Source: Marinobacter daqiaonensis (GTDB lineage Bacteria > Pseudomonadota > Gammaproteobacteria > Pseudomonadales > Oleiphilaceae). Taken from it: a DNA stretch of 64,000 nucleotides. The stretch's first letter is position 1. Each line of letters opens with the position of its first letter. The DNA is taken from NCBI RefSeq assembly GCF_900115285.1, contig NZ_FOYW01000001.1, forward strand, positions 186,001 through 250,000, written 5' to 3'. The notes under the pieces were generated by a model. The model searched no databases. It was given only the letters and a program-made list of their open reading frames with translations, and was not told the DNA's origin. This document shows, piece by piece, positions 43,591 to 52,139 of the stretch. Both the position numbers and the translations under genes were made by a program.

Positions 43591-43872
43591 ATGAAAAAAA
43601 CGGAAAGACGCGGTCATATCCGCACGGCACTGAACGCCAGAGTCAGTGTTGAACACGAGACCCTTGGCAAGAGCATTTTTTCCACCCGTGACATCTCGGA
43701 CGGCGGAATCTTCGTGGTGGTTGAAGACCAGCAGTTCACCCCGGACATGGGTGACCTGGTGACAGTTCAGGTGCAGGGGCTGCCGATTCCCGCTCCGGAA
43801 CTGAGAATGGTGGTGGTCCGCAAAACCGTGGACGGGTTTGGCCTGCAGTTCGCCGACCACCAGGACGACTGA
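43591..43872 (+). CDS. PilZ domain protein
   Basis: A 93-residue single-domain PilZ protein, a cyclic-di-GMP receptor. The ligand-binding RxxxR is R-x-x-x-R within ERRGHIR (about 6-11) and the second motif is DISDGGIF (about 36-43, D/N-x-S-x-x-G). Both are intact, so c-di-GMP binding is likely. It is followed by the HD-GYP-like gene, suggesting a shared signalling theme. A hairpin-like CCTGTC/GACAGG repeat lies at 43900-43920. Confidence 0.9.
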   Translation: MKKTERRGHIRTALNARVSVEHETLGKSIFSTRDISDGGIFVVVEDQQFTPDMGDLVTVQVQGLPIPAPELRMVVVRKTVDGFGLQFADHQDD

Positions 43873-43891
43873 CATTTCATTGATGGTTTTC

Positions 43892-43920
43892 TCAAATTTC
43901 CTGTCCAGTTACTAGACAGG
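43892..43920. repeat. Imperfect palindrome after PilZ gene
   Basis: CCTGTC (43900-43905) pairs with GACAGG (43915-43920), with a short inner AGT/ACT pairing. The CCTGTCCAG part resembles the transposase-associated motif, but the context may be a terminator. Confidence 0.45.
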
Positions 43921-44042
43921 CTGTGATTCGTGTCACAGTATTACCCTATGTAGCAGAACGACAATATACGTAACCGAATGTGGCGGTTCGGTTACCAATA
44001 TTCTTCCATTTGTAACGGAATCCTGACACGGAGGTGGCGACA

Positions 44043-45389
44043 ATGGATGTTGTCAAGTCTCGACCAATCCAGAGGTGGAAAGTGGGTGTTTCCCAGAAGA
44101 AGGTATCCGTCCAGGACCTTGAAGTGGGTATGTTCGTGGCCGATCTCGACCGGCCCTGGCACCTCACGCCGTTTCCCATTCAGGGCTTTTATATCCGCTC
44201 CCAGGAAGAAATCCGGGCGCTGGTTTCCCATTGCCGCTGGGTCATGGTGGATGTGGCCGAGGCGCGTGACGAGCTGGAATACAGCGAGGCCGGGGCGCCC
44301 AGTTTCGCCAGACGCGCCAGCCGAAAGGTCCGCGATAGCGAGATCGTCAAGCTCGCACCCGTCCAGATCAGAAACCCGGTGGATCACCAGACCACCCGCT
44401 CCCTGAAAAAAGAACTGAAGGCCTGCCGCAATCTTATTGATTCCGCCGCCGCCGCCATCGAGGACGTTGCCTCCGCCCTGCGTACCGAGTCGCTGCCTGA
44501 CCTGCGACCCATTACCCGCGTGGCCCGGACCATGACCGCCAGTGTCATGCGCAATCCCGACGCGTTGTTGTGGCTGACACGGGTGCGTGAGCACGATGAT
44601 CATACCTATCGCCATTCCATGAGATCCGCAGTCTGGGCACTGGTGTTCGGCCGCCACCTGGGGCTGGACGAGTCTCTGCTTACCAATCTGGCCACAGGTT
44701 GCCTGCTGGCGCACATTGGCAAAGCCGAGCTGCCCACCGAACTTCTGTTCAACGAACAGCAGCTGGATGCCGAGCAGTTCCGGGAGTTCCGCACCTACGT
44801 GGAGCGGGGTGCCCGCCGTCTGGAAGAAGCAGGCATGCCCCGTGCCGTGGTTGCCGTGGTTCGTGGCCATCGCGAGCGTCATAACGGATCCGGCTTCCCG
44901 GCGGGCGTTCGCGGTGACCGGATTCCGTTGCTGGCCAAGCTGGCGGGACTGGTGGATTTCTACGAGTCGCTGATCGCGCCACGGCAGGGTTATGAGCCCC
45001 TGTCCCCGGCCCAGGCGGTCAGCCAGTTGTTCGAGCTGCGCAACGTGGAATTCCAGGAGGATCTGGTTGAGAAATTCATCCAGGCGATCGGCATCTATCC
45101 CATCGGTACACTGGTGCAGCTGACCAACGGCCAGCGGGGTATTGTCGTGTCCCATTCGCCAAAGAGGCGGCTGATGCCGCGGGTCATGGTGATGACGGAC
45201 ACCGCCCAGCAGCCCCTGCGTTCCGCGAAAATGATCAACCTGGCGGCCATCAATGAAGGGCGCAAAGTGGAGGACTCCCTGCGGGTGGAGGGCTGTCTTC
45301 CCAATGGCACCGAAGGGCTGGACCCGAAACGGTACGATGTCACCGGGGCCGAAACCCGCTGGAACCTGCGCCGCCTGGTCGGTGCCTGA
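44043..45389 (+). CDS. Degenerate HD-GYP domain protein (DUF3391 type)
   Basis: A 448-residue protein: an N-terminal DUF3391-type domain (about 10-90, with QDLEVGMFVADLDRPW), a helical linker (about 110-165) and an HD-GYP domain (about 170-345). HD-GYP proteins hydrolyse c-di-GMP. Here the metal-binding HDIGK motif reads AHIGK, the HHE motif reads GHRER and GYP reads GFP. Loss of the HD pair predicts a catalytically weak or inactive protein that may act as a binding or adaptor protein. GGAGG lies eight bases before the ATG at 44043; the GTG at 44034 overlaps that ribosome site. Confidence 0.88.
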   Translation: MDVVKSRPIQRWKVGVSQKKVSVQDLEVGMFVADLDRPWHLTPFPIQGFYIRSQEEIRALVSHCRWVMVDVAEARDELEYSEAGAPSFARRASRKVRDSEIVKLAPVQIRNPVDHQTTRSLKKELKACRNLIDSAAAAIEDVASALRTESLPDLRPITRVARTMTASVMRNPDALLWLTRVREHDDHTYRHSMRSAVWALVFGRHLGLDESLLTNLATGCLLAHIGKAELPTELLFNEQQLDAEQFREFRTYVERGARRLEEAGMPRAVVAVVRGHRERHNGSGFPAGVRGDRIPLLAKLAGLVDFYESLIAPRQGYEPLSPAQAVSQLFELRNVEFQEDLVEKFIQAIGIYPIGTLVQLTNGQRGIVVSHSPKRRLMPRVMVMTDTAQQPLRSAKMINLAAINEGRKVEDSLRVEGCLPNGTEGLDPKRYDVTGAETRWNLRRLVGA

Positions 45390-45518
45390 TCACCTGCCTC
45401 CGGGGCAAGTCTCCCGGTCGCAACCCCCCGCAGTCGGGTGCCTTGCCCTTGAATTTTATTCCTGTTGGCTCAAGATATAGCGCTTTCGCGACACACCACT
45501 CTCTGTCCGGACTTCGCT

Positions 45519-46493
45519 ATGACAACCTTACCGAGCCAGTCTTCCCCGCCCGCCTGGGCCCTTGAAATCGAAAATCTCAGGAAGAGTTACGGCAGCGGTT
45601 TCGAAGCCCTCAAAGGCATTGATCTGAAGGTCCGGGAGGGGGATTTCTTCGCCCTGCTGGGTCCCAACGGCGCTGGCAAGTCCACCATCCTGGGAATCGT
45701 CTGCTCCCTGGTGAACAAGTCGTCCGGCAAGGTCCGGGTTTTCGGCCATGATATCGACACCGACCTGGCCGCTGCCAAGCTCAACCTGGGCGTGGTGCCC
45801 CAGGAATTCAACTTCAACCAGTTCGAGAAGGTGTTCGACATCGTCACCACCCAGGCCGGCTATTACGGCATTCCGCTGTCCAAGGCCCGGGAGTCCGCCG
45901 AACATTACCTGAAGAAGCTGGGGCTCTGGGAAAAGAAGGACGACCCGGCGCGCATGCTGTCCGGGGGCATGAAGCGCCGCCTGATGATTGCCCGCGCCCT
46001 GGTGCACAACCCCCGGATACTGATCCTCGACGAACCGACCGCCGGCGTCGATATCGAACTGCGCCGCTCCATGTGGACGTTCCTGGAGGAGATGAACCGC
46101 AACGGCACCACCATTATCCTCACCACCCACTACCTGGAAGAGGCGGAAGCACTCTGCCGCAACATTGCCATTATCGATCACGGCAGGATCGTGCGGCACA
46201 CCAGCAAGAAGGAGCTGTTGACCCAGTTGCGGATGGAAACCTTCGTGCTGGATGCGGAGCAGGCCCTGACCGAGGCGCCGGAGCTGGACGGCTTCGTGAC
46301 CCGCCTGGACGGGGAGGGTGCACTGGAGGTGGAAGTGGAGAAGGGGCAGGGCCTCAACGAGGTGTTCGCCCAACTCGACCGCAAGGACATCCGCGTACTC
46401 AGCATGCGTACCAAGGCCAACCGCCTGGAGGAACTCTTCCTGCGAATGGTCGAGGACAACAACAACCGTCGGGACGAGGAGGTGATCCAGTGA
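45519..46493 (+). CDS. ABC-2 exporter ATPase (YadG-like)
   Basis: A 324-residue ATPase of ABC-2 type exporters. Walker A is GPNGAGKST (about 46-54), the Q-loop reads VPQEFN, the signature is LSGGMKRRLMIARAL (about 145) and Walker B is ILILDEPTAGVD (about 167). A long C-terminal region (about 225-324) is typical of the YadG group. It overlaps the permease start by four bases. Substrate unknown. The ATG at 45519 is preferred to 45465, where the frame has no family match. Confidence 0.9.
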   Translation: MTTLPSQSSPPAWALEIENLRKSYGSGFEALKGIDLKVREGDFFALLGPNGAGKSTILGIVCSLVNKSSGKVRVFGHDIDTDLAAAKLNLGVVPQEFNFNQFEKVFDIVTTQAGYYGIPLSKARESAEHYLKKLGLWEKKDDPARMLSGGMKRRLMIARALVHNPRILILDEPTAGVDIELRRSMWTFLEEMNRNGTTIILTTHYLEEAEALCRNIAIIDHGRIVRHTSKKELLTQLRMETFVLDAEQALTEAPELDGFVTRLDGEGALEVEVEKGQGLNEVFAQLDRKDIRVLSMRTKANRLEELFLRMVEDNNNRRDEEVIQ

Positions 46494-47263
46494 GCCCCAG
46501 CGCCGTCCTGACCGCCTTTCTGACGATCGTACTTCGCGAGATCCGCCGCTTTACCCGGATCTGGCCCCAGACACTGCTGCCACCGGCGGTTACCATGTGC
46601 CTGTATTTCGTGATTTTCGGCAACCTTATCGGATCACGGATTGGTCCCATGGAAGGTTTTGACTATATGTCCTTCATCGTGCCGGGGCTGATTATGATGG
46701 CGGTGATCACCAATTCCTATTCCAATGTGGTGTCGTCCTTCTTCAGCATGAAGTTCCAGCGCAGCATCGAGGAGTTGCTGGTGTCGCCGACCCCGAACTG
46801 GGCCATTCTGGCGGGATACGTGGCCGGGGGCATGGCTCGCGGCCTGGGGGTGGGGGTGATCGTCACCCTGCTGTCCCTGGCGTTTACCCGGCTGCAGATC
46901 CATAACCTGCCGATGATCGTGCTGACAGTGTTCCTCACGTCTGCGCTGTTCTCCCTGGGTGGCTTCATCAACGCCATGCTGGCCACCAAATTCGATGACA
47001 TCTCCATCGTCCCCACCTTTATACTGACGCCGCTGACCTACCTTGGGGGTGTGTTCTATTCCATCCAGATGCTGCCGGACTTCTGGCGCAGCGTGTCCAT
47101 GGTGAACCCGATCCTCTACATGGTGAATGCCTTCCGCTACGGCATTCTGGGGGTGTCCGACGTTAACCCCTATGTGGCGCTGGGTATGATCCTGGTGTTT
47201 ATTACCGTACTCGCCGTCGTTTCGCTGCGCATGCTGCAGCGGGGCAAGGGCATCCGCAGCTGA
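46490..47263 (+). CDS. ABC-2 exporter permease (YadH-like)
   Basis: A 257-residue membrane protein with six hydrophobic segments, of the ABC-2 permease family: LREIRRFTRIWPQTLLPPAVTM at the N-terminus and FILTPLTYLGGVFYSIQMLPDFW in the central conserved block. The GTG start overlaps the ATPase stop codon (GTGA), giving translational coupling. It is the membrane partner of the preceding ATPase. Confidence 0.9.
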   Translation: MSPSAVLTAFLTIVLREIRRFTRIWPQTLLPPAVTMCLYFVIFGNLIGSRIGPMEGFDYMSFIVPGLIMMAVITNSYSNVVSSFFSMKFQRSIEELLVSPTPNWAILAGYVAGGMARGLGVGVIVTLLSLAFTRLQIHNLPMIVLTVFLTSALFSLGGFINAMLATKFDDISIVPTFILTPLTYLGGVFYSIQMLPDFWRSVSMVNPILYMVNAFRYGILGVSDVNPYVALGMILVFITVLAVVSLRMLQRGKGIRS

Positions 47264-47272
47264 GAATGACCT

Positions 47273-48091
47273 ATGGCCCTTGATAACGCCCCCCTTGGCA
47301 AGAGCAGTGACTATCCGGAGCGTTACGCGCCGGAGCTGCTGTTTCCGGTACCGCGAGATGACAACCGCCGTCGCATAGCGCTGGATGATGGGCGCTGGCC
47401 CTGGTTCGGCGAGGATCTCTGGCAGGCGTGGGAACTGTCATGGCTGCGGCCTTCCGGGGTACCCGAGGTTGCCTGGGGCACGTTCCGGTTGCCGGCCGCT
47501 TCCCCCAGCCTGATCGAATCGAAATCCCTCAAGCTGTACCTGAACTCCCTGAACCAGGAGGTGTATAGCTCCCATGGGCAGGTCCGCGAGACCATTGAAC
47601 GGGACCTGGCCAGCGCCTGTGGCGCCGCCGCCTCGGTAATGCTTTACAGCGTGGATCGGGGCATGACCGCCGCCGGGCGGCCGGAGGGGGCCATCCTGAT
47701 TGATGACGAGCCCGTGGACGGGGTGATCTACGAGTACTGCCCCGAGGTGCTCGTCGCCGGTGGCGAAAAGGTGTCGGAAAGCCTCTGTTCACACCTGCTG
47801 AAGAGTAACTGCCCGGTTACCGGGCAGCCGGACTGGGGCAGCCTGCTGATTGAATACACCGGCCCGGCCATGGACCGCGCGGCCCTGCTGAAGTACGTGG
47901 TGGGTTTCCGCCAGAAGCAGGATTTCCATGAGCATTGCGTGGAGACGGTATTCACCGACCTGATGCGGGCCTGCCAGCCGGAGCAGCTCACCGTAAGCGC
48001 CCGCTATACCCGGCGGGGCGGGCTCGATATCAATCCCTGGCGCAGCACCAGCCCCGGCGAGGCGCCTCTGGTACGGCTGGTGCGGCAATAG
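47273..48091 (+). CDS. queF: NADPH-dependent preQ0 reductase QueF
   Basis: A 272-residue long-form (YqcD-type) QueF that reduces 7-cyano-7-deazaguanine (preQ0) to preQ1 in queuosine biosynthesis. ESKSLKLYLNSLNQEVYSS is the substrate-binding block; LLKSNCPVTGQPDWGSL contains the catalytic cysteine; and the C-terminal half ends with RRGGLDINPWRS. It starts nine bases after the ABC-2 permease and is probably co-transcribed with it. queA, another step of the same pathway, is at the end of the window. Confidence 0.94.
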   Translation: MALDNAPLGKSSDYPERYAPELLFPVPRDDNRRRIALDDGRWPWFGEDLWQAWELSWLRPSGVPEVAWGTFRLPAASPSLIESKSLKLYLNSLNQEVYSSHGQVRETIERDLASACGAAASVMLYSVDRGMTAAGRPEGAILIDDEPVDGVIYEYCPEVLVAGGEKVSESLCSHLLKSNCPVTGQPDWGSLLIEYTGPAMDRAALLKYVVGFRQKQDFHEHCVETVFTDLMRACQPEQLTVSARYTRRGGLDINPWRSTSPGEAPLVRLVRQ

Positions 48092-48124
48092 GGCCAGTGT
48101 TCCGTCCGGGACCCGGATGGGATA

Positions 48125-49555
48125 TTACCGGTCTGATTCCTCTTCCCGCAGTCGGTCGGCGGCCTCTTCCAAAGCTTCCAGAATCGCATTGCGGTCCCGT
48201 TCGCAGATCTTGCCGGAGTCGAGATACATGGCGAAACCGGCGTGTTCGTGTTCCACGAAGCTGCGGTTGGGGCCCAGGTCACGGCGAAAGTCGATGACCT
48301 CGTAGATGGCCACCGGGCGGCCAAACCCCTTTACGGTGATTTCGCCCTTGTCCCGGCACATGATCCGCTCCTTGATCAGGGAGAAGGTTTCGTAGGACAC
48401 CAGGATCTGCCCGGGCTCGGCGAGTTGCTCCAGGCGACTGGCCAGGTTCACTTCCTTGCCGATGATGGTGTAGTCCATGCGGTTTTCGGCACCGAAGTTG
48501 CCAACGGTGACGAAGCCGGAGCTGATACCCATGCGGATCTCCAGGGGAGTGCGGATACCCTGGCTGCGCCAGCGCTGACGCATGATCTTCATATGATTGC
48601 GCATGTCGATGGCCATGGACACGCAGGCCTGGGCATCCTCTTTCTGGCCCCGGGAGGAGGGATCGCCGAAGAAGATCATGATGGAATCGCCGACGAACTT
48701 GTCGATGGTGCCGCCGTATCGCAGTGCCACCTCGGACATCTCGTTGAAGTAGTTGTTGAGCAGTTCGGTCAGACCCTCCGGCTCCATTTCCTCGGACAGA
48801 TCGGTAAAACCCTTGATGTCGGAAAAGAACACGCTGAGTTTCTTGCGGCGGGTCTCCAGGCGCACATCCCGCTCACCGGTAAAGATGGACTGCCAGACCT
48901 GGGGTGAGAGGTACTTGGAGAGCTTATCCGACAGGGCGATGGACTGCTCCCGCTGCTTCTGGATCTGGCCCTTGGCGGCCAGCAGGCTGCGGGCCTGGAT
49001 ATGGGTGTAGTAGGCCGTGACGCAGATGTAGATACCGGTGCCCAGCAGAGACACCACGCTGGTGAGCACCGGGGTGGTGAAATCGTCGGTGACGCCCATG
49101 AGTCCCACCACCAGTCCGGCAACGGCACTGAGCAGCAGGGTGCCATAGAACCAGAGATAGATACCACCGACGATCAGGCAGCTGAACATCAGCATCAGGG
49201 TCATGGCCAGGGCGGGTACCGGGGTCAGCCCGGTCAGACCGATGACGGCACCGCCGATAATGCACTCGCCCAGCAGCAGGTACTGGTGAATCCGAGGCTG
49301 CCTGTACAGGTCGATACGGCGGCTGATGAGCGTCATGGCGTGGGGCCAGACCAGCCCCGCGGCCAGCAACCAGAGCATGTTCTGGTGGAATATGCCGTCC
49401 ACGACCCCCGCGACGATGATGGCGCAGAAGGCGGCGGACCCCAGCACCCGGCCATTGAAGTCCGGAAGCGGAGGTATGGCCTTCGGGGCATCGTCGAGGG
49501 CGCTGCCGGAGCGTGGCTCCTGACTGCTGTCCGTGGCGTTCATATAGCCTGGCAT
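48125..49555 (-). CDS. Membrane adenylate/guanylate cyclase (class III)
   Basis: A 476-residue protein. The N-terminal 200 residues hold about five to six hydrophobic segments (MASE-like sensor region), then a helical linker, then a class III cyclase domain (about 245-430). Metal-binding aspartates are in FFSDIKGFTDLSEE and KFVGDSIMIFFGD; MDYTIIGKEVNLASRLE gives the adenine-selecting Asp, and the Lys is in IDKFVGD, so adenylate cyclase activity is likely. RAEALR-type C-terminal residues are partly present. The next gene upstream is divergent. The first of two in-frame starts (49555 and 49543) is given; the choice is not firm. Confidence 0.85.
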   Translation of the reverse strand: MPGYMNATDSSQEPRSGSALDDAPKAIPPLPDFNGRVLGSAAFCAIIVAGVVDGIFHQNMLWLLAAGLVWPHAMTLISRRIDLYRQPRIHQYLLLGECIIGGAVIGLTGLTPVPALAMTLMLMFSCLIVGGIYLWFYGTLLLSAVAGLVVGLMGVTDDFTTPVLTSVVSLLGTGIYICVTAYYTHIQARSLLAAKGQIQKQREQSIALSDKLSKYLSPQVWQSIFTGERDVRLETRRKKLSVFFSDIKGFTDLSEEMEPEGLTELLNNYFNEMSEVALRYGGTIDKFVGDSIMIFFGDPSSRGQKEDAQACVSMAIDMRNHMKIMRQRWRSQGIRTPLEIRMGISSGFVTVGNFGAENRMDYTIIGKEVNLASRLEQLAEPGQILVSYETFSLIKERIMCRDKGEITVKGFGRPVAIYEVIDFRRDLGPNRSFVEHEHAGFAMYLDSGKICERDRNAILEALEEAADRLREEESDR

Positions 49556-49755
49556 GGTCCATCCGTGTTGAAAGCGGGTAAAATACTGGGTAGAGCTGCG
49601 GTGCGGATCCTGTTCAGGCGGTGCTTGTGTTCCTTTGCTGCGACGGTTAGGGTCCGGCGACAGCGCACTGCAATTTAGATGAGATTATCAGCAATGGGCC
49701 CATCCGACAACGCGGCGGAGGCCCCTGTGACCGAGCCGGGAGATGTCGTTCAACC

Positions 49756-50310
49756 ATGGATACCGTTACCGAGGCAATCCTCAACCGCAGCTCCGAGCCC
49801 CGACTGAAGGCGCCGGCGCCTTCGGGCTCCGCCCTGGAACTGGCCCTGGCCTGCGCCGCCCGTGCCCCGGACCATGCCCTGCTGCGTCCATGGCGCTACC
49901 TGGTGGTGGAAGGGGAGGGCCTTGAGGAACTGGGTCGGCTGTTCGAGTCCAGTGCCCCGGAGGACGCTACCGATGCGGCCCGTGAGAAACTCCGGCGCAT
50001 GCCGTTGCGGGCGCCGATGATTATCGCCGCCATTGCCTCTCCGGTACCCCATCCCAAGGTGCCGGCCCTCGAGCAGTGCTACTCCACCGCAGCGGGGGCC
50101 GCCTACCTGGTGCTGGCCCTGCAGGCTGAGGGTTATGGCGCCATGTGGCGCACCGGGTCCGTGGCGGAAAGCCCGGTGGTGGCCAGGGGCCTGGGCCTGG
50201 CGGAGCACGAGACCATTGTCGGCTTCATTTATACCGGAACCGTGGCTGACGACAAGCCCGCCGTGCCCCGGCCAGGTGTCTCGGAATTTTCCTCCCGCTG
50301 GCCGGCATAG
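49756..50310 (+). CDS. Nitroreductase family protein (YdjA-like)
   Basis: A 184-residue FMN-dependent nitroreductase-fold protein. ARAPDHALLRPWRYLVVEGEGL is the FMN phosphate-binding N-terminus of the YdjA subfamily; ALEQCYSTAAGAAYLVLALQAEGYGAMWRTG is the central helix and flavin-contact strand. These enzymes reduce nitro compounds or quinones with NAD(P)H; physiological substrate unknown. The flg operon promoter begins about 140 bases downstream. Confidence 0.85.
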   Translation: MDTVTEAILNRSSEPRLKAPAPSGSALELALACAARAPDHALLRPWRYLVVEGEGLEELGRLFESSAPEDATDAAREKLRRMPLRAPMIIAAIASPVPHPKVPALEQCYSTAAGAAYLVLALQAEGYGAMWRTGSVAESPVVARGLGLAEHETIVGFIYTGTVADDKPAVPRPGVSEFSSRWPA

Positions 50311-50452
50311 CGCAGACCTGTTGCCCGCTTTGCCGGTGGTGGGGAAGCGGGTTGCCGCTCTGCTCATCCAGCCCCTGCCTCAGCCCCTCCCGGACTTGTC
50401 CTTGTTTTTGTAACCCTCCGATATTAAACATAATATTGATTTTCCTGTAAGC

Positions 50453-50469
50453 CTGGCACTGTGCTTGCT
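50453..50469 (+). promoter_or_regulatory. Sigma-54 promoter upstream of flgB
   Basis: CTGGCACT-GTGC-TTGCT differs at one position from the sigma-54 consensus YTGGCACG-N4-TTGCW. GG and GC are spaced by exactly 10 bases. It lies 67 bases before flgB and fits class II/III flagellar regulation by RpoN with FleQ/FleR. Confidence 0.88.
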
Positions 50470-50535
50470 TTGATCTCTGCAAACGATCCCTGACCGGCAA
50501 ATGCATGGCGGGGAGATGCAGTTACTGGAGGCACA

Positions 50536-50934
50536 ATGGCAATCACCTTCGACAAAGCCCTGGGCATACATGAAACGGCGCTTCTGGCCCGCAGTCAGCG
50601 CGCGGAAGTGCTGGCGAACAACCTGGCGAACGCGGACACCCCTGGCTACAAGGCCCGGGACGTGGACTTCCAGGCCATGCTGAACGAAGCCTCACGGGCG
50701 TCGGAAAGCCCCTCGATGGAACGTACCCATCCGGGCCATATGGACGTGAGCGGTGCGGCCACGGGCCGGGAGCTGCTGTACCGGGTACCGCATCAGCCCT
50801 CCATCGACGGCAATACCGTTGAGGCCCAGCAGGAGCAGAGCCGCTACATGCGCAATGCCATGGACTTCCAGGCCAGCTTCCAGTTTCTGAACAGCAAGTT
50901 TTCGGGCCTGACCAAGGCCCTCAAGGGCGAATAG
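50536..50934 (+). CDS. flgB: Flagellar proximal rod protein FlgB
   Basis: A 132-residue rod protein. The N-terminal block (LLARSQRAEVLANNLANADTPGYKARDVDFQAML) is the family signature of rod/hook axial proteins, with NxANxxTPGY as the core. It forms part of the proximal rod that crosses the periplasm. It is the first gene of the flg run, preceded by a sigma-54 promoter, and begins a tight operon with flgC. Confidence 0.96.
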   Translation: MAITFDKALGIHETALLARSQRAEVLANNLANADTPGYKARDVDFQAMLNEASRASESPSMERTHPGHMDVSGAATGRELLYRVPHQPSIDGNTVEAQQEQSRYMRNAMDFQASFQFLNSKFSGLTKALKGE

Positions 50935-50964
50935 GCCGGCCACCGGGATTAGAGGAGAGACCGT

Positions 50965-51414
50965 ATGTCCCTGGGAAACATTTTTGATATCGCCGGCTCC
51001 GGCATGACCGCACAGCAGCTGCGGCTGAACACCACCGCATCCAACATTGCCAATGCGGAAACCGCCAGCTCCAGCATCGATGAGACCTACCGTGCCCGCA
51101 AGCCGGTGTTCGCCGCCATTCAGCAGCAGATGCTGAACCCGGACCAGGCCAGCGGCCATTTCGCCTTCGGCGGGGAGTCGGGCGCGGGTGTCCAGGTTCA
51201 GGGCATCGTGGAAAGCCAGGAAGATCTGCAGATGCGCTATGAACCCCATCATCCCGCCGCCAACGAGGAGGGGTATGTGTTCTACCCCAACGTCAACGTG
51301 GTTGAGGAAATGGCGGACATGATGTCGTCCTCACGGAGCTTCCAGATGAACGTGGATGTGATGAACGCCGCCAAGTCCATGATGCAGCGGGTTCTCACCC
51401 TGGGGCAGCAGTAA
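50965..51414 (+). CDS. flgC: Flagellar proximal rod protein FlgC
   Basis: A 149-residue rod protein of usual length. It has the N-terminal axial motif LRLNTTASNIANAETASSSIDETYRARKPVF and the C-terminal block NVNVVEEMADMMSSSRSFQMNVDVMNAAKSMMQR common to rod, hook and HAP proteins. It follows flgB after 30 bases and has a GGAGAGACCGT ribosome site. Confidence 0.96.
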   Translation: MSLGNIFDIAGSGMTAQQLRLNTTASNIANAETASSSIDETYRARKPVFAAIQQQMLNPDQASGHFAFGGESGAGVQVQGIVESQEDLQMRYEPHHPAANEEGYVFYPNVNVVEEMADMMSSSRSFQMNVDVMNAAKSMMQRVLTLGQQ

Positions 51415-51446
51415 AACCGCCAGCGACTAGTTCGGGGAATTGACCA

Positions 51447-52127
51447 ATGAGCATAGTGAATACCACCACCTCGGCCACCGACCTCCTGGCAGAGTTCCGA
51501 CACAAGCAGGGCGGTGCTGCCGGTGGCAGCAACGAACTGGGCAAGAACGAGTTCATGGAGCTGATGATTGCCCAGCTCAAGAACCAGAATCCCCTGGAGC
51601 CCCAGAGCAACGGCGAGTTCATCGCTGATCTGGCCCAGTTCAGTTCCCTTGAGGAAATGCAGAACCTGAGCTCTTCCGTGGACAGCGTGGTGGGTGAGTT
51701 CCGTTCCACCCAGGCCCTGCAGGCCTCCGCCATGGTGGGTAAGAGTGTTCTTGCCCCGGCCAATTTCGGTGTGCTGGACCAGAGTGGCGAAATGACGGGC
51801 GTGGTGAACGTTCCGGCCTCCACCGGCGGCCTCACGGTGTCGATCCAGAACAGCCAGGGCGAACTGGTGCGCCAGCTTGACCTGGGCCAGTCCGAGGCAG
51901 GACAGAAGGCCTTCAGCTGGGACGGCAAGGACGGAAACGGCAACAGTCTGCCGCCCGGGCGCTACAGTGTGGTGGCCCAGGGTCGCTACCCGGAAGGCAT
52001 GGAGCAGCTGGAAACTCTGATGAGCGCCAATGTTGACAGCGTGTCACTGGGTAAGGGGGGCGGCATCACCCTGAACCTGGCGGGCATGGGCTCCATCGCG
52101 TTGTCAGATGTACAACAAATCAACTGA
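51447..52127 (+). CDS. flgD: Flagellar hook assembly protein FlgD
   Basis: A 226-residue hook-capping protein. The N-terminal region (about 28-70) with LGKNEFMELMIAQLKNQNPLEP and FIADLAQFSSLEEMQNL is diagnostic; the C-terminal Fn3-like and Tudor-like domains (about 90-220) include KAFSWDGKDGNGNSLPPGRY. FlgD caps the growing hook and directs FlgE polymerisation. It lies 32 bases after flgC and 12 before flgE. Confidence 0.96.
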   Translation: MSIVNTTTSATDLLAEFRHKQGGAAGGSNELGKNEFMELMIAQLKNQNPLEPQSNGEFIADLAQFSSLEEMQNLSSSVDSVVGEFRSTQALQASAMVGKSVLAPANFGVLDQSGEMTGVVNVPASTGGLTVSIQNSQGELVRQLDLGQSEAGQKAFSWDGKDGNGNSLPPGRYSVVAQGRYPEGMEQLETLMSANVDSVSLGKGGGITLNLAGMGSIALSDVQQIN

Positions 52128-52139
52128 GTGAGGTGAAAC

